Assembly (NCBI GenBank): GCA_016742255.1
Contig: JACVCB010000016.1
Coordinates: forward strand, 1 to 64,000
Direction: 5' to 3'
DNA: 64,000 bases
Source: Leptospira sp.
Lineage (GTDB): Bacteria; Spirochaetota; Leptospiria; Leptospirales; Leptospiraceae
This document shows, piece after piece, positions 56,126 to 64,000 of the stretch. The stretch's first letter is position 1; each line of letters opens with the position of its first letter. A model generated the notes under the pieces. The model had not been told where the DNA came from, did no database searches, and saw nothing but the letters and a program-made list of their open reading frames with translations. The position numbers and the translations under genes were made by a program.

Positions 56126-58051
56126 ATGGAAAGAGAAGATGTTTTAGAATACCTACTCGAAGCCAAAGAAAGTTTAGAGAGTATCGAATCTGGATTATTA
56201 AACTTTGAAAAAACTACCTTAGATGGCAGTTTGGTTGACCGAGAAATTTTAGACACATTATTTCGGCATTTCCATACAATCAAAGGTAGCTCTGGTTTTT
56301 TTGGATTGTCTGGGATCGTTAAAATTGCTCATGCAGCAGAAAACCTTCTTGATTATTTACGCAATAAACCTGAATCACAAGACGAAGAAACATTAGAAAT
56401 TTTACTTACCGCCTTAGACATATTAAATGAACTTGTGATCCATGAAGAAGATTCACCTACAGGTGGGGGTTTATATTCGGAAGAACAAAATCAATTTTTA
56501 CAAAGGTCTAATGATAAATTATTAGAATTAAAAAATTCGGGATTGGATTTAAGTCCAACTAATGAAACGGAACCAAACAAAGAAGAATTCGGAATCTTTC
56601 AAGACACTAATAAGACATTTCCAGAGAAAGAAGAATTTGGAATTTTTACAACTGAGGTAAAACATTCAGTCTCAGATGAATTCGGTTTGTTTCAGAATGA
56701 TACAAACGATTCCCAAAATGAAGAATTTGGATTGTTTGAGCCAAAACAATCAGAAACAAATGCAGAATACGGATTGTTTGTTACAAATCAAACTGATTCA
56801 AAACTCAATAATTTACCATCTAACATCTCAAAACCGAAACCAGAAGAAAAAAAATCCAACCAGAAAAAAGACATACGAATTGATACCGATAAACTTGATT
56901 CACTATTAGATATCGTAGGTGAAATTGTAATCAATGAGCCGATGGTCACAGAACACCCTGATTTAAAAAAATTAAAATTAGAGAACTTTCAAAAGTCTGC
57001 CCTACAATTAAAAAAATTAATCAGAAGTTTGCAAGAGATCACACTCAGTTTGCGTATGGTTCCCATTTCAGGTGTTTTTTCACGAATGGAAAGATTGGTT
57101 CGTGATACTGCGAAAAAAACAGGTAAACAAGTAGAACTCATCATTTCAGGAGAAGATACAGAAATTGATAAATCTATCATTGAAGAAATGTATGACCCAC
57201 TTGTTCATATCATTCGGAATGCTATCGATCATGGTTTAGAAACTCCAGAAGAAAGAAAAGAAGCAGGTAAACAAACAAAGGGATCAATTCATTTAACTGC
57301 CGTTCAATCAGGAAAAGAAGTTTGGATTGAGGTGAAAGATGATGGGAAAGGTCTGCAAAGAGATAAAATTATCCGAAAAGCAATTTCTTTAGGACTTATC
57401 AGTCATCTAGAGGCGGAGAATTTAAAAGATGAAGAAGTTTGGGATTTTTTATTCCACCCTGGTTTTTCGACTGCAAAAGAAGTAACAGATTTATCGGGTA
57501 GAGGTGTGGGTCTCGATGTAGTTCGTAAGAATGTCAGCACACTCAAAGGATTTGTAGATGTAAGTTCCAATTTTGGACAAGGAACCGTATTTTTAATCAG
57601 AGTGCCTTTAACTCTTGCCATCATTGAAGGACTTGTTGTTAGAAAATCAGAAACTTACTTTATCCTCCCTTCCATCGATGTCAAAGAATCTTTGTACATC
57701 AAAGAAGAACCGATCCACGAATTGTATCGCAACAATCACAGTATCTTATACCGAGAAAATCAAATATCAATTGTTGATATCGACTTATTATTTGGAAAAG
57801 AATCGGAACTTAACGATCAACATTCAATCCATGAGAAGTATATGATCGTAACTGAATCTCATGAAAAACAGATGGGAATCGTTTTTGATGAAATATTAGG
57901 AAACCAATCCATTGTCATCAAACCAATCTCACCTTTATTCAAAAACATCAACGGCTTAGCTGGTTGCACCATCCTTGGTAATGGGCATGCTGGATTGATT
58001 TTAGATGTCAGAAAATTAATCAACCAACACATGGCGATCCAATCAACATGA
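56126..58051 (+). CDS. cheA: Chemotaxis histidine kinase CheA with EFG[I/L]F linker repeats
   Basis: A 641-residue kinase. The Hpt domain has His50 in HFHTIKGSSGFFG. A long low-complexity linker (about 125-248) replaces an evident P2 domain and holds five motifs: EEFGIF (153-158), EEFGIF (169-174), DEFGLF (184-189), EEFGLF (199-204) and AEYGLF (213-218). Next come a dimerisation domain (about 250-315), a HATPase (Asn365 region HIIRNAIDHGLE, DDGKGL, GRGVGLDVV) and a C-terminal CheW-like domain (about 500-641). Overlaps cheB by 4 bases. Confidence 0.95.
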   Translation: MEREDVLEYLLEAKESLESIESGLLNFEKTTLDGSLVDREILDTLFRHFHTIKGSSGFFGLSGIVKIAHAAENLLDYLRNKPESQDEETLEILLTALDILNELVIHEEDSPTGGGLYSEEQNQFLQRSNDKLLELKNSGLDLSPTNETEPNKEEFGIFQDTNKTFPEKEEFGIFTTEVKHSVSDEFGLFQNDTNDSQNEEFGLFEPKQSETNAEYGLFVTNQTDSKLNNLPSNISKPKPEEKKSNQKKDIRIDTDKLDSLLDIVGEIVINEPMVTEHPDLKKLKLENFQKSALQLKKLIRSLQEITLSLRMVPISGVFSRMERLVRDTAKKTGKQVELIISGEDTEIDKSIIEEMYDPLVHIIRNAIDHGLETPEERKEAGKQTKGSIHLTAVQSGKEVWIEVKDDGKGLQRDKIIRKAISLGLISHLEAENLKDEEVWDFLFHPGFSTAKEVTDLSGRGVGLDVVRKNVSTLKGFVDVSSNFGQGTVFLIRVPLTLAIIEGLVVRKSETYFILPSIDVKESLYIKEEPIHELYRNNHSILYRENQISIVDIDLLFGKESELNDQHSIHEKYMIVTESHEKQMGIVFDEILGNQSIVIKPISPLFKNINGLAGCTILGNGHAGLILDVRKLINQHMAIQST

Positions 58052-59091
58052 AAAAACACAAAGCAATTATTGTAGATGACCAACGTACAGTCAGAAGTAT
58101 GATCAAACGTTGGATAGAATCGGATGAAAATTGGGAAGTGGTTGGAGAGGCCTCCAATCCTTTTGAAGCAAGAGATCTCATCATCGATAAACAACCTGAT
58201 GTAATGACACTTGATGTTCATATGCCTGAGATGGATGGCATCGAATTTTTAAAAAAATTACTCCCCCAACATCCGATGCCAGTCATCATGTTTAGCTCAT
58301 CGACGACAGAAGGCACTTCCATCACTTTAGAAGCACTTGATGCAGGTGCATTTGACTACGTTACGAAACCGACAGGTACACAAGAAAGTTTACTAGAAGC
58401 CAAAGAAGATTTATTAGAAAAACTAAATGCGGCATTAACTTACAATGCCTCTCTCTTTGAACAATCTAAAAGAGTCATTTCGGTTTCACCCACAGTAGCC
58501 AACAAAACTACAAACTTTCGGACAAAGTTGATTTTAATAGGATCGAGTACAGGAGGAACAACTGCACTACGGAAGTTACTGGATGAAGTGGATCACACCT
58601 TTCCTCCCATTCTCATCGCCCAACATATGCCAGAAAATTTTACTGCACTATTTGCAAGTCGGCTCAATGCAGAATTAAAAACAAAAGTAGTGGAAGCAAA
58701 AGACAAACAAATTTTAGAAAAGGGAACGATTTACATTGCTCCTGGGAATTATCATTTAGAAGTCCAAAAATGGAATGGAGAATTCTATACAAAAATACTC
58801 CAATCGGAGAAGGTAAATGGTCATAGACCATCTGTAGATGTTCTTTTTGATTCAGCAGTACAAAATGGTTTAGCAAAAGATTCAATTGGTATCTTATTGA
58901 CAGGTATGGGAAGTGATGGAGCCAAAGGTTTACTCAACTTAAAAAATAATGGTTGTATTACACTTGGACAAAACAAAGAAACTTGTGTTGTTTATGGTAT
59001 GCCTAAGGTAGCTTTCGAATTAGGTGCAGTGATGTACCAACTCCCTCTAGAAAAAATTCTAGAAAAAGTAAAAGAGATAGGTGCCAGATGA
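58048..59091 (+). CDS. cheB: Chemotaxis response regulator/protein-glutamate methylesterase CheB
   Basis: A 347-residue protein with an N-terminal receiver (phospho-Asp56 in TLDVHMPEMDG) and C-terminal methylesterase. The catalytic triad is Ser167 (IGSSTGGTTAL), His193 (AQHMPEN) and Asp290 (TGMGSDGAKG). All are intact. cheB starts inside the cheA stop (ATGA) and overlaps the next gene by 4 bases. No cheR is found in the window, so receptor methylation must be supplied elsewhere. Confidence 0.96.
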   Translation: MKKHKAIIVDDQRTVRSMIKRWIESDENWEVVGEASNPFEARDLIIDKQPDVMTLDVHMPEMDGIEFLKKLLPQHPMPVIMFSSSTTEGTSITLEALDAGAFDYVTKPTGTQESLLEAKEDLLEKLNAALTYNASLFEQSKRVISVSPTVANKTTNFRTKLILIGSSTGGTTALRKLLDEVDHTFPPILIAQHMPENFTALFASRLNAELKTKVVEAKDKQILEKGTIYIAPGNYHLEVQKWNGEFYTKILQSEKVNGHRPSVDVLFDSAVQNGLAKDSIGILLTGMGSDGAKGLLNLKNNGCITLGQNKETCVVYGMPKVAFELGAVMYQLPLEKILEKVKEIGAR

Positions 59092-60344
59092 TTCCTCATA
59101 GTTTAATTTTAGAATCTTCAATTTCGAACCATCTAGTAACGATTCTAGATGATCTCCACTATACGTACGAACGACTGGAAAAGTTAGATACTGTTTTGGA
59201 TTCTTTAAAAAAAGAGAAATTTCATTTTTTAATCGTGCCAATTGAATCTTTAAATAAAGTAAGCTCCCAAGAAATTTTAGAGAGTATCACAAATTCATTT
59301 CCTAATACATTGATCCTTCTCATCACCAATTCTGAAAACTGGGCACAAACTGCTTCATTACTCAAAAGGCACAGCGTTTATGATTTTTTACAAACACCAC
59401 TGGAGGTTGATCATGTTAAGTTTACCTTGGATCGTTCCTTCCAATACCTTAATACAAAACTAAAAACTCAATTTATTCATGAAGCAGAAAATCATTTATA
59501 CAAAAGAGTAATTGAAATCTTCGATTGGAAAAAATCACTTACCCATAAAGAAAACCAAAATATATCTGCAGATATTATCCACCAAATGAATATTAACTTA
59601 TTCCAAGGAAGTGGGATTGGTACTTTAATGAGTGTCGTGAGCATCTTACTTTCAAAAAGTAAATGGGACCAAGACAACAATCATTATACCATTCAGAAAC
59701 CAATTTTAGATTTATTATCAGAGAACTATGATGCCGCAAAGAGTATGTTTGATAGTATGTCCATATCTCAGAACGTAATTGACGACAATGAATTGATCCA
59801 ATCAATGGAATCACCTGTAGAACTCTTAGCAATCATTCACTCAGAAATCCAGACATTAGAAGAAGCATTAAAAATCAAATCTCAAAAAATCAATGTAAGC
59901 CAAATTCCCAATTCGGTGAACCAACATGAAATTCGTTTTGATCAGGTTAAAATATCCTATGCAATCAGAGAAGTATTACTAAATGCAATCAAATATTCAA
60001 AAGATGGTGATGAGATTTATGTAATCTTTTTTCAAAAGGAAAATTTTTTGGAAGTGAAAGTCATAAATCCGGCTTATCAGAATGAAGATAGCACCGTAGG
60101 CATTCCTGAAAAATTTGAATCCATTATATTTGAACCTTTTTTCCGAATCTCTTCAGTAGTTGATGATAGTTATGCAAAATTCGAACAATTCCGATTTGGA
60201 TTAGGCTTAACATTGGTTAAAAAGATTTTAGACCAACACCAAGCCAATGTTCAGATATATAACATTGAAGATAATCTAAAAAATGATAATAAAATAGATG
60301 TGTGTTTAACAATTCGATTTCCATTAATCAAAAAGGAGAATTAA
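59088..60344 (+). CDS. Pseudo-receiver/HATPase sensor kinase-like protein
   Basis: A 418-residue cytoplasmic protein of the chemotaxis operon. Residues about 5-118 look like a receiver whose Asp is lost (FHFLIVPIES at 46-55, Pro51 in place of the Asp). A helical region carries a possible phosphoacceptor His165 (IIHQMNINLFQGSGIGTL) in a non-standard H-box. A HATPase domain follows, with an N-box EVLLNAIKYS (Asn299) and G2-like FRFGLGLTLVKK (369-380), but without an obvious DxGxG. It may be a weak or regulatory kinase or phosphatase for the neighbouring receivers. Confidence 0.7.
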   Translation: MIPHSLILESSISNHLVTILDDLHYTYERLEKLDTVLDSLKKEKFHFLIVPIESLNKVSSQEILESITNSFPNTLILLITNSENWAQTASLLKRHSVYDFLQTPLEVDHVKFTLDRSFQYLNTKLKTQFIHEAENHLYKRVIEIFDWKKSLTHKENQNISADIIHQMNINLFQGSGIGTLMSVVSILLSKSKWDQDNNHYTIQKPILDLLSENYDAAKSMFDSMSISQNVIDDNELIQSMESPVELLAIIHSEIQTLEEALKIKSQKINVSQIPNSVNQHEIRFDQVKISYAIREVLLNAIKYSKDGDEIYVIFFQKENFLEVKVINPAYQNEDSTVGIPEKFESIIFEPFFRISSVVDDSYAKFEQFRFGLGLTLVKKILDQHQANVQIYNIEDNLKNDNKIDVCLTIRFPLIKKEN

Positions 60345-60345
60345 A

Positions 60346-60705
60346 ATGGCGAGAATATTAACTGTAGATGATGCACCAGCAGTATTAAAAATTTTAAATT
60401 TAGTACTCACCACTGATGGTCATGAGGTAGAAACAGCTTCGAACGGAATGGAAGCATTGGAAAAAATCCAAAATTCAAAGTTCGATATTGGTATCTTTGA
60501 TGTAAACATGCCAGGAATGACAGGGATCGAGTTAACTGAAAAAACTTTAAAAACAGAAAATGGCAAATCCATGAAAATAGTCATGTTAACTACAGAATCA
60601 AGTGAAGAGATGAAAAACAAAGGCAAAGCTGCTGGTGCAGTGGGGTGGCTTGTAAAACCTTTTGCAAATGAATCACTAACTAAGTTAATCTCTCAATTGA
60701 TTTAA
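60346..60705 (+). CDS. CheY-like response regulator 1
   Basis: A 119-residue single-domain receiver: acidic DD near residue 8, phospho-Asp52 in IFDVNMPGMTG, Thr in MLTTESSEE and Lys in WLVKPF. It has no output domain, so it likely acts like CheY on the flagellar motor or as a shuttle for phosphate. Starts 1 base after the previous gene and ends 1 base before a second receiver of similar sequence. Confidence 0.93.
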   Translation: MARILTVDDAPAVLKILNLVLTTDGHEVETASNGMEALEKIQNSKFDIGIFDVNMPGMTGIELTEKTLKTENGKSMKIVMLTTESSEEMKNKGKAAGAVGWLVKPFANESLTKLISQLI

Positions 60706-60706
60706 A

Positions 60707-61087
60707 ATGAGTAATATTTTGGTTGTCGATGATTCTCCTGCCGTATTAAAAATTGTACGCCTTGCTTTGAGTAGCCAAGGTCACAATATTATTATCTGTG
60801 ATTCAGGAGAATTAGCACTAGAAACCTTAAAAACAAATCCAAAAATAGCATTAGGTATTTTTGATTTTAATATGCCAGGGATCAGTGGGATTGAGTTGAT
60901 TCAAAAATCAAAAAAAATAAAGACACATTTGAAATTTAAAATCATAATCCTATCGGTTGAAAACAAACCTGAAATCATTTCAAAAGCTCTACTGGAAGGT
61001 GCGGATGCTTGGATAGTAAAACCATTTAAAAATGAAGATCTAATAAAAAAAGTAAATGAGTTAGTTGAAGTGTATGATTCCATTTGA
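60707..61087 (+). CDS. CheY-like response regulator 2
   Basis: A 126-residue single-domain receiver paralogous to its upstream neighbour (DDSPAVLKIVRLALSS against DDAPAVLKILNLVLTT). Phospho-Asp53 in IFDFNMPGIS, Ser in LSVENKPE, Lys in WIVKPFKNED. Tandem receivers suggest a fast motor output plus a phosphate sink or a second target. Its end overlaps the start of the downstream kinase by about 14 bases. Confidence 0.92.
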   Translation: MSNILVVDDSPAVLKIVRLALSSQGHNIIICDSGELALETLKTNPKIALGIFDFNMPGISGIELIQKSKKIKTHLKFKIIILSVENKPEIISKALLEGADAWIVKPFKNEDLIKKVNELVEVYDSI

Positions 61088-63560
61088 ATTTGATGTTGTT
61101 TTTGCCGTTACTGCACTATCAGTAGTTGTCAATTCAGTCATTTCGATCATTATCTATTTTTTATCCAAAAACTCCAAATCAGAAATCAAACTTTCGTATA
61201 CATCATTATTCTTAGCCATTTTAGTCATTCGGAATTATTCCTTATTCATTTATGGGAGCACTCAAAATGAACTTTATTTCTTTTTCTCAGAGTCATTAAC
61301 ACTTCTAAGTTCTTTTCTATTATTATTATCTATACTTCCGATCATAACCAAAACCATTTCCAAACACTGGGTATTCCTTTCGCTCATTGTCACCTATATT
61401 ATTTTTATATCCTTACTTCTCGGTGATTTCAGTTTTTTTTGGTTTGCATTACCTACTGCAATCTTCAATGGATTTACGCTTTTATTGTTTGGAAGCATCA
61501 TATTCGGTTTAATTGAATACCCAAAAAACATCCGCCTATATTTTTTTACAGTATGTGTTTTATTATCACTCCAAAGATTATTTTTCCCTTATCTATTTAC
61601 AATCGATTGGTACAAACCTTTAGGTTATACAATCAATACCTTGTTTATGTTTTTGTTTGGTGTAGCATGTATTCTTTTTAGTTTCCAAGTACAAACAAAA
61701 ATTTTAAACTTATCGTTATTCGAACTGGAAACACTGCAAAAGGCAATCAAAGATGTGAATGTACGACTGCTCATTATGTACAATCAACTTCCAGCTATCA
61801 TCTATAATATTGAATTTTTGCCGGAACCAAGAACATCTTATATCAGTTCCAAAATGGAAGAAATCACAGGTTATGGTATAAATTATTTTTACGAAAATTC
61901 AGATTTTTTTCGAGACATTGTCATCCCAGAAGACCAACACAAAATCGAAGATTTATTCTCTGGTATATCGCCTATTATACTAAGGATGATCCATGCTAAT
62001 GGATCCATAATTTGGACGGAACACTATGTAAACATCTCGAATGATATCCTTGGAATCAAAAAGCGAATTGATGTTGTTGCACTCGATATTACCAATTCTA
62101 AAAAAACTGAATTTTCTTTATTACAGGAAAAAAATCTTAACTCAACTGTCTTTGACAATGCAGCCAACCTAATCCTACTAACAAATGCAGATGGTTTATT
62201 AGAGAATATCAATCCAGCCGCACTAAAAGTATTGGAATTGGACAAAAACGAAGTACTCGGGAATTACATCCAAGATATCATTCTTGCTGAAGAAGACAGG
62301 GAATTCTTAAAAGAAGTATTAGCCGACATAAATGAAATCCAAAACATTGCAGAAAGTTTAATCCTACGATACATAACTACAAACAGGCAAATTCTATACC
62401 TAGAATGGCGCCTTGGTATCATTCGTGATTCCAAAAATGAACCTTCCAAAATCATTTGGATAGGGATTGACCAAACTTCTAAACGCACAGCAGAACTAGA
62501 ATTAAAAGAACTCAATAAATCTCTAGAGGAAAAAGTAAAGGAGCGGACGAAGGCACTGCAAACCAGTAATACCGAACTCAATTCTGCATTATTTGCCTTA
62601 AGAGAGGCACAAGAAAAATTAATCCAAAATGAAAAGTTAGCTTCTTTAGGACAACTTGTATCTGGTTTATCACATGAAATCAATAATCCGATTGGCATGA
62701 TCAAATCTTCAGTTGAGACATTGATTGCAGAGTGGGAAGAAGAATCACATGATTTAAAAAATCAATCACTGATTGAAATATTAGATTTGATTATCGATTC
62801 GAATGATTCAGGATTAAGAATCTTAACTGGACTTACTAATAGACAAGCTCGCAAATCACTTACAGAATTATTGAAAACAAATTCCATTTTATACGCAGAG
62901 GAACTAGCAGAATTATTTGTAGACTCAGGGATTCGAAATCTATCACTACCGATCTTAAAAAAGATCCAATCAGCAGTTACCAATCAAAATGATTTTAATC
63001 AATTGAGAAAGTTTCTATTGATGAAACAATCTTCAGAACATATACTCTACTCTATCAAAAGATTATCAAAAATTACATTTACTTTAAAAAACTTTGCAGG
63101 TCTTCAATCCAATTTGGAGTTAGTTGATTTTTCACTAAAAGATACAATTCACTCCGCGATTTCTTTATATAAGGAATATTTTTTACGAGATATTAACTTA
63201 ATTTTAAATTTAGATTTTGAAGGCAAAATTCGATGTATCCAAGGAGATTTAGTCCAATTATGGAGTCAGATGATTTGGAATGCCATTCAAGCTGTCTCTT
63301 CCAAAGGTACGATTTCTATTAGGAGTTTTAAAACGAGTGATACTGTCATCGTTGAAATTGAAGATTCAGGAATTGGAATCCCACCCGAACACCAATCCAA
63401 AATTTTTATGCCATTTTATTCAACAAAAACATCAGGTGATGGATTAGGACTTGGACTCTATCTGGTAAAAGAAATTGTGAACCGACACAATGCAAATATC
63501 AGTTTTGAATCAGAACTAGGAAAAACAATATTTAGGGTGGGCTTTCCTTTTAAGTCGTAA
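61074..63560 (+). CDS. 7TM-PAS-PAS sensor histidine kinase
   Basis: About 828 residues from the ATG at 61074. It has seven hydrophobic segments (about 7-205), a coil, PAS1 (about 232-345) and PAS2 (about 355-470), a coiled coil, a HEINNP-type phosphoacceptor motif (LSHEINNPIGM, His about 534), and HATPase with Asn in MIWNAIQAV, DSGIGIP and GDGLGLGLYLV. Between the two DHp helices is an unusual insertion of about 100 residues (NRQARKSLTELLKT region). A TTG 3 codons upstream is an alternative start. Last gene of the chemotaxis operon. Confidence 0.88.
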   Translation: MIPFEFDVVFAVTALSVVVNSVISIIIYFLSKNSKSEIKLSYTSLFLAILVIRNYSLFIYGSTQNELYFFFSESLTLLSSFLLLLSILPIITKTISKHWVFLSLIVTYIIFISLLLGDFSFFWFALPTAIFNGFTLLLFGSIIFGLIEYPKNIRLYFFTVCVLLSLQRLFFPYLFTIDWYKPLGYTINTLFMFLFGVACILFSFQVQTKILNLSLFELETLQKAIKDVNVRLLIMYNQLPAIIYNIEFLPEPRTSYISSKMEEITGYGINYFYENSDFFRDIVIPEDQHKIEDLFSGISPIILRMIHANGSIIWTEHYVNISNDILGIKKRIDVVALDITNSKKTEFSLLQEKNLNSTVFDNAANLILLTNADGLLENINPAALKVLELDKNEVLGNYIQDIILAEEDREFLKEVLADINEIQNIAESLILRYITTNRQILYLEWRLGIIRDSKNEPSKIIWIGIDQTSKRTAELELKELNKSLEEKVKERTKALQTSNTELNSALFALREAQEKLIQNEKLASLGQLVSGLSHEINNPIGMIKSSVETLIAEWEEESHDLKNQSLIEILDLIIDSNDSGLRILTGLTNRQARKSLTELLKTNSILYAEELAELFVDSGIRNLSLPILKKIQSAVTNQNDFNQLRKFLLMKQSSEHILYSIKRLSKITFTLKNFAGLQSNLELVDFSLKDTIHSAISLYKEYFLRDINLILNLDFEGKIRCIQGDLVQLWSQMIWNAIQAVSSKGTISIRSFKTSDTVIVEIEDSGIGIPPEHQSKIFMPFYSTKTSGDGLGLGLYLVKEIVNRHNANISFESELGKTIFRVGFPFKS

Positions 63561-64000
63561 TCGAGATTTTTCCACTATCATTCGTTTTGCCAATAATGAA
63601 TGCTTTTTCACCTAACTGTTCCAATTCATTCATGGTTGTATCAACCAAACCATTTTCAAGAACGAGTATGTAACCGATTCCCATATTAAAAGTACCGTAC
63701 ATATCATTTAAATCCAAGGAATGGTCTTTTTTTAATTTTGAAAAAACATAAGACTCAGGTAAAGAATTGATCTCCGCTCCAATACCATTTGGTAATACTC
63801 GTGGAATGTTTTCATAAAAACCACCACCAGTAATATGAACCATACCTTTGATGGAAACTTTTTGAATTAAGGAGAGTATAGATTTTACATAAATATTTGT
63901 TGGAACAAATACATGATCTTTAATAAAATTTAAATCGTTTTCGGAAGTAGGTAATCTACCATCTTTTAACAATAATCGACGAAGAAGAGAAAAACCATTA
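63550..64000 (-). CDS. purM: Phosphoribosylformylglycinamidine cyclo-ligase (partial)
   Basis: C-terminal part of AIR synthetase, the fifth step of purine synthesis. The visible frame has NGFSLLRRLLLKDG, followed by VHITGGGFYENIPRVLPNG and MYGTFNMGIGYILVL, all typical PurM motifs. The gene continues past the right edge of the window, so the N-terminal half is missing. Convergent with the 7TM kinase gene; the stops overlap by about 11 bases. Confidence 0.93.
   Translation of the reverse strand, partial: NGFSLLRRLLLKDGRLPTSENDLNFIKDHVFVPTNIYVKSILSLIQKVSIKGMVHITGGGFYENIPRVLPNGIGAEINSLPESYVFSKLKKDHSLDLNDMYGTFNMGIGYILVLENGLVDTTMNELEQLGEKAFIIGKTNDSGKISITT

Noticed and set aside
1..64000. Mobile elements or CRISPR arrays
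   Set aside because: I looked for transposase or integrase motifs, terminal inverted repeats and regularly spaced direct repeats and found none; the only short repeats are the CheA linker motifs and the 13-mer pair.

Overview
The window looks like a chromosomal segment of a spirochaete of the genus Leptospira, most likely from the saprophytic (biflexa-like) side. Supporting signs are periplasmic-flagellum genes (flhF, flhG, fliA, a FapA-type DUF342 protein, fliI, fliJ, an FlbB-like protein), a DUF1554 surface lipoprotein, lipid A and O-antigen export genes, many lipoproteins with relaxed lipoboxes, and many SpoIIE-type phosphatases and sensor kinases. The genus call is inference from gene content and sequence style; no 16S gene is present. 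I see no insertion sequence, prophage, integrase or CRISPR array. Gene density is high and genes often overlap by a few bases.

Layout. 0.1-2.3 kb: a minimal Tat translocase (tatA, tatC) followed by a degenerate SpoIIE-like membrane protein. 2.2-6.4 kb, minus strand: tig, clpP, clpX, then a subclass B1-type metallo-beta-lactamase, with tRNA-Gly(GCC) upstream of tig. 6.7-9.4 kb, minus: a TesA-like esterase, then an OmpA-like lipoprotein coupled to a predicted outer-membrane protein. 9.7-20.1 kb: a large DUF1554 lipoprotein, a DUF3095 protein, a family-3 beta-N-acetylhexosaminidase, a degenerate PilZ-like protein, murA with Asp in place of the catalytic Cys, a ferredoxin, a small zinc-ribbon protein with its own promoter and terminator, and a propeller-like lipoprotein. 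20.2-33.9 kb is mostly flagellar: fliI and fliJ-flbB on the plus strand are split by a large minus-strand sensor kinase/receiver/phosphatase fusion; gmk, remA and the flhF-flhG-fliA-fapA operon follow on the minus strand.

34-53.8 kb: mnmD and an MnmC oxidase domain as two separate overlapping genes, lpxK, hisE, a thioredoxin-fold/TPR protein, ugd, an O-antigen ABC exporter (wzt, wzm), several envelope proteins of unknown function, a HEAT-repeat protein, a response regulator, glycogen phosphorylase, a DUF192 lipoprotein, a crotonase, a membrane SpoIIE phosphatase, and a zincin-like lipoprotein coupled to a predicted outer-membrane protein.

53.8-63.6 kb is a tight eight-gene plus-strand signalling operon: MCP, cheW, cheA, cheB, an unusual pseudo-receiver/ATPase protein, two CheY-like receivers and a 7TM-PAS-PAS histidine kinase. 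It is the best candidate for an under-described system: a chemotaxis core wired to additional kinases, with no cheR seen and with a CheA whose linker carries five EFG[I/L]F motifs where a P2 domain is expected. The window ends inside purM.

The most unusual single-gene observations are ClpP with Asn at the catalytic Asp position, MurA with Asp at the catalytic Cys position, a complete B1 metallo-beta-lactamase ligand set next to clpX, and two degenerate signalling domains (SpoIIE-like and PilZ-like). A few start sites are uncertain and are flagged; positions of non-coding features may be off by a base or two in homopolymer runs.
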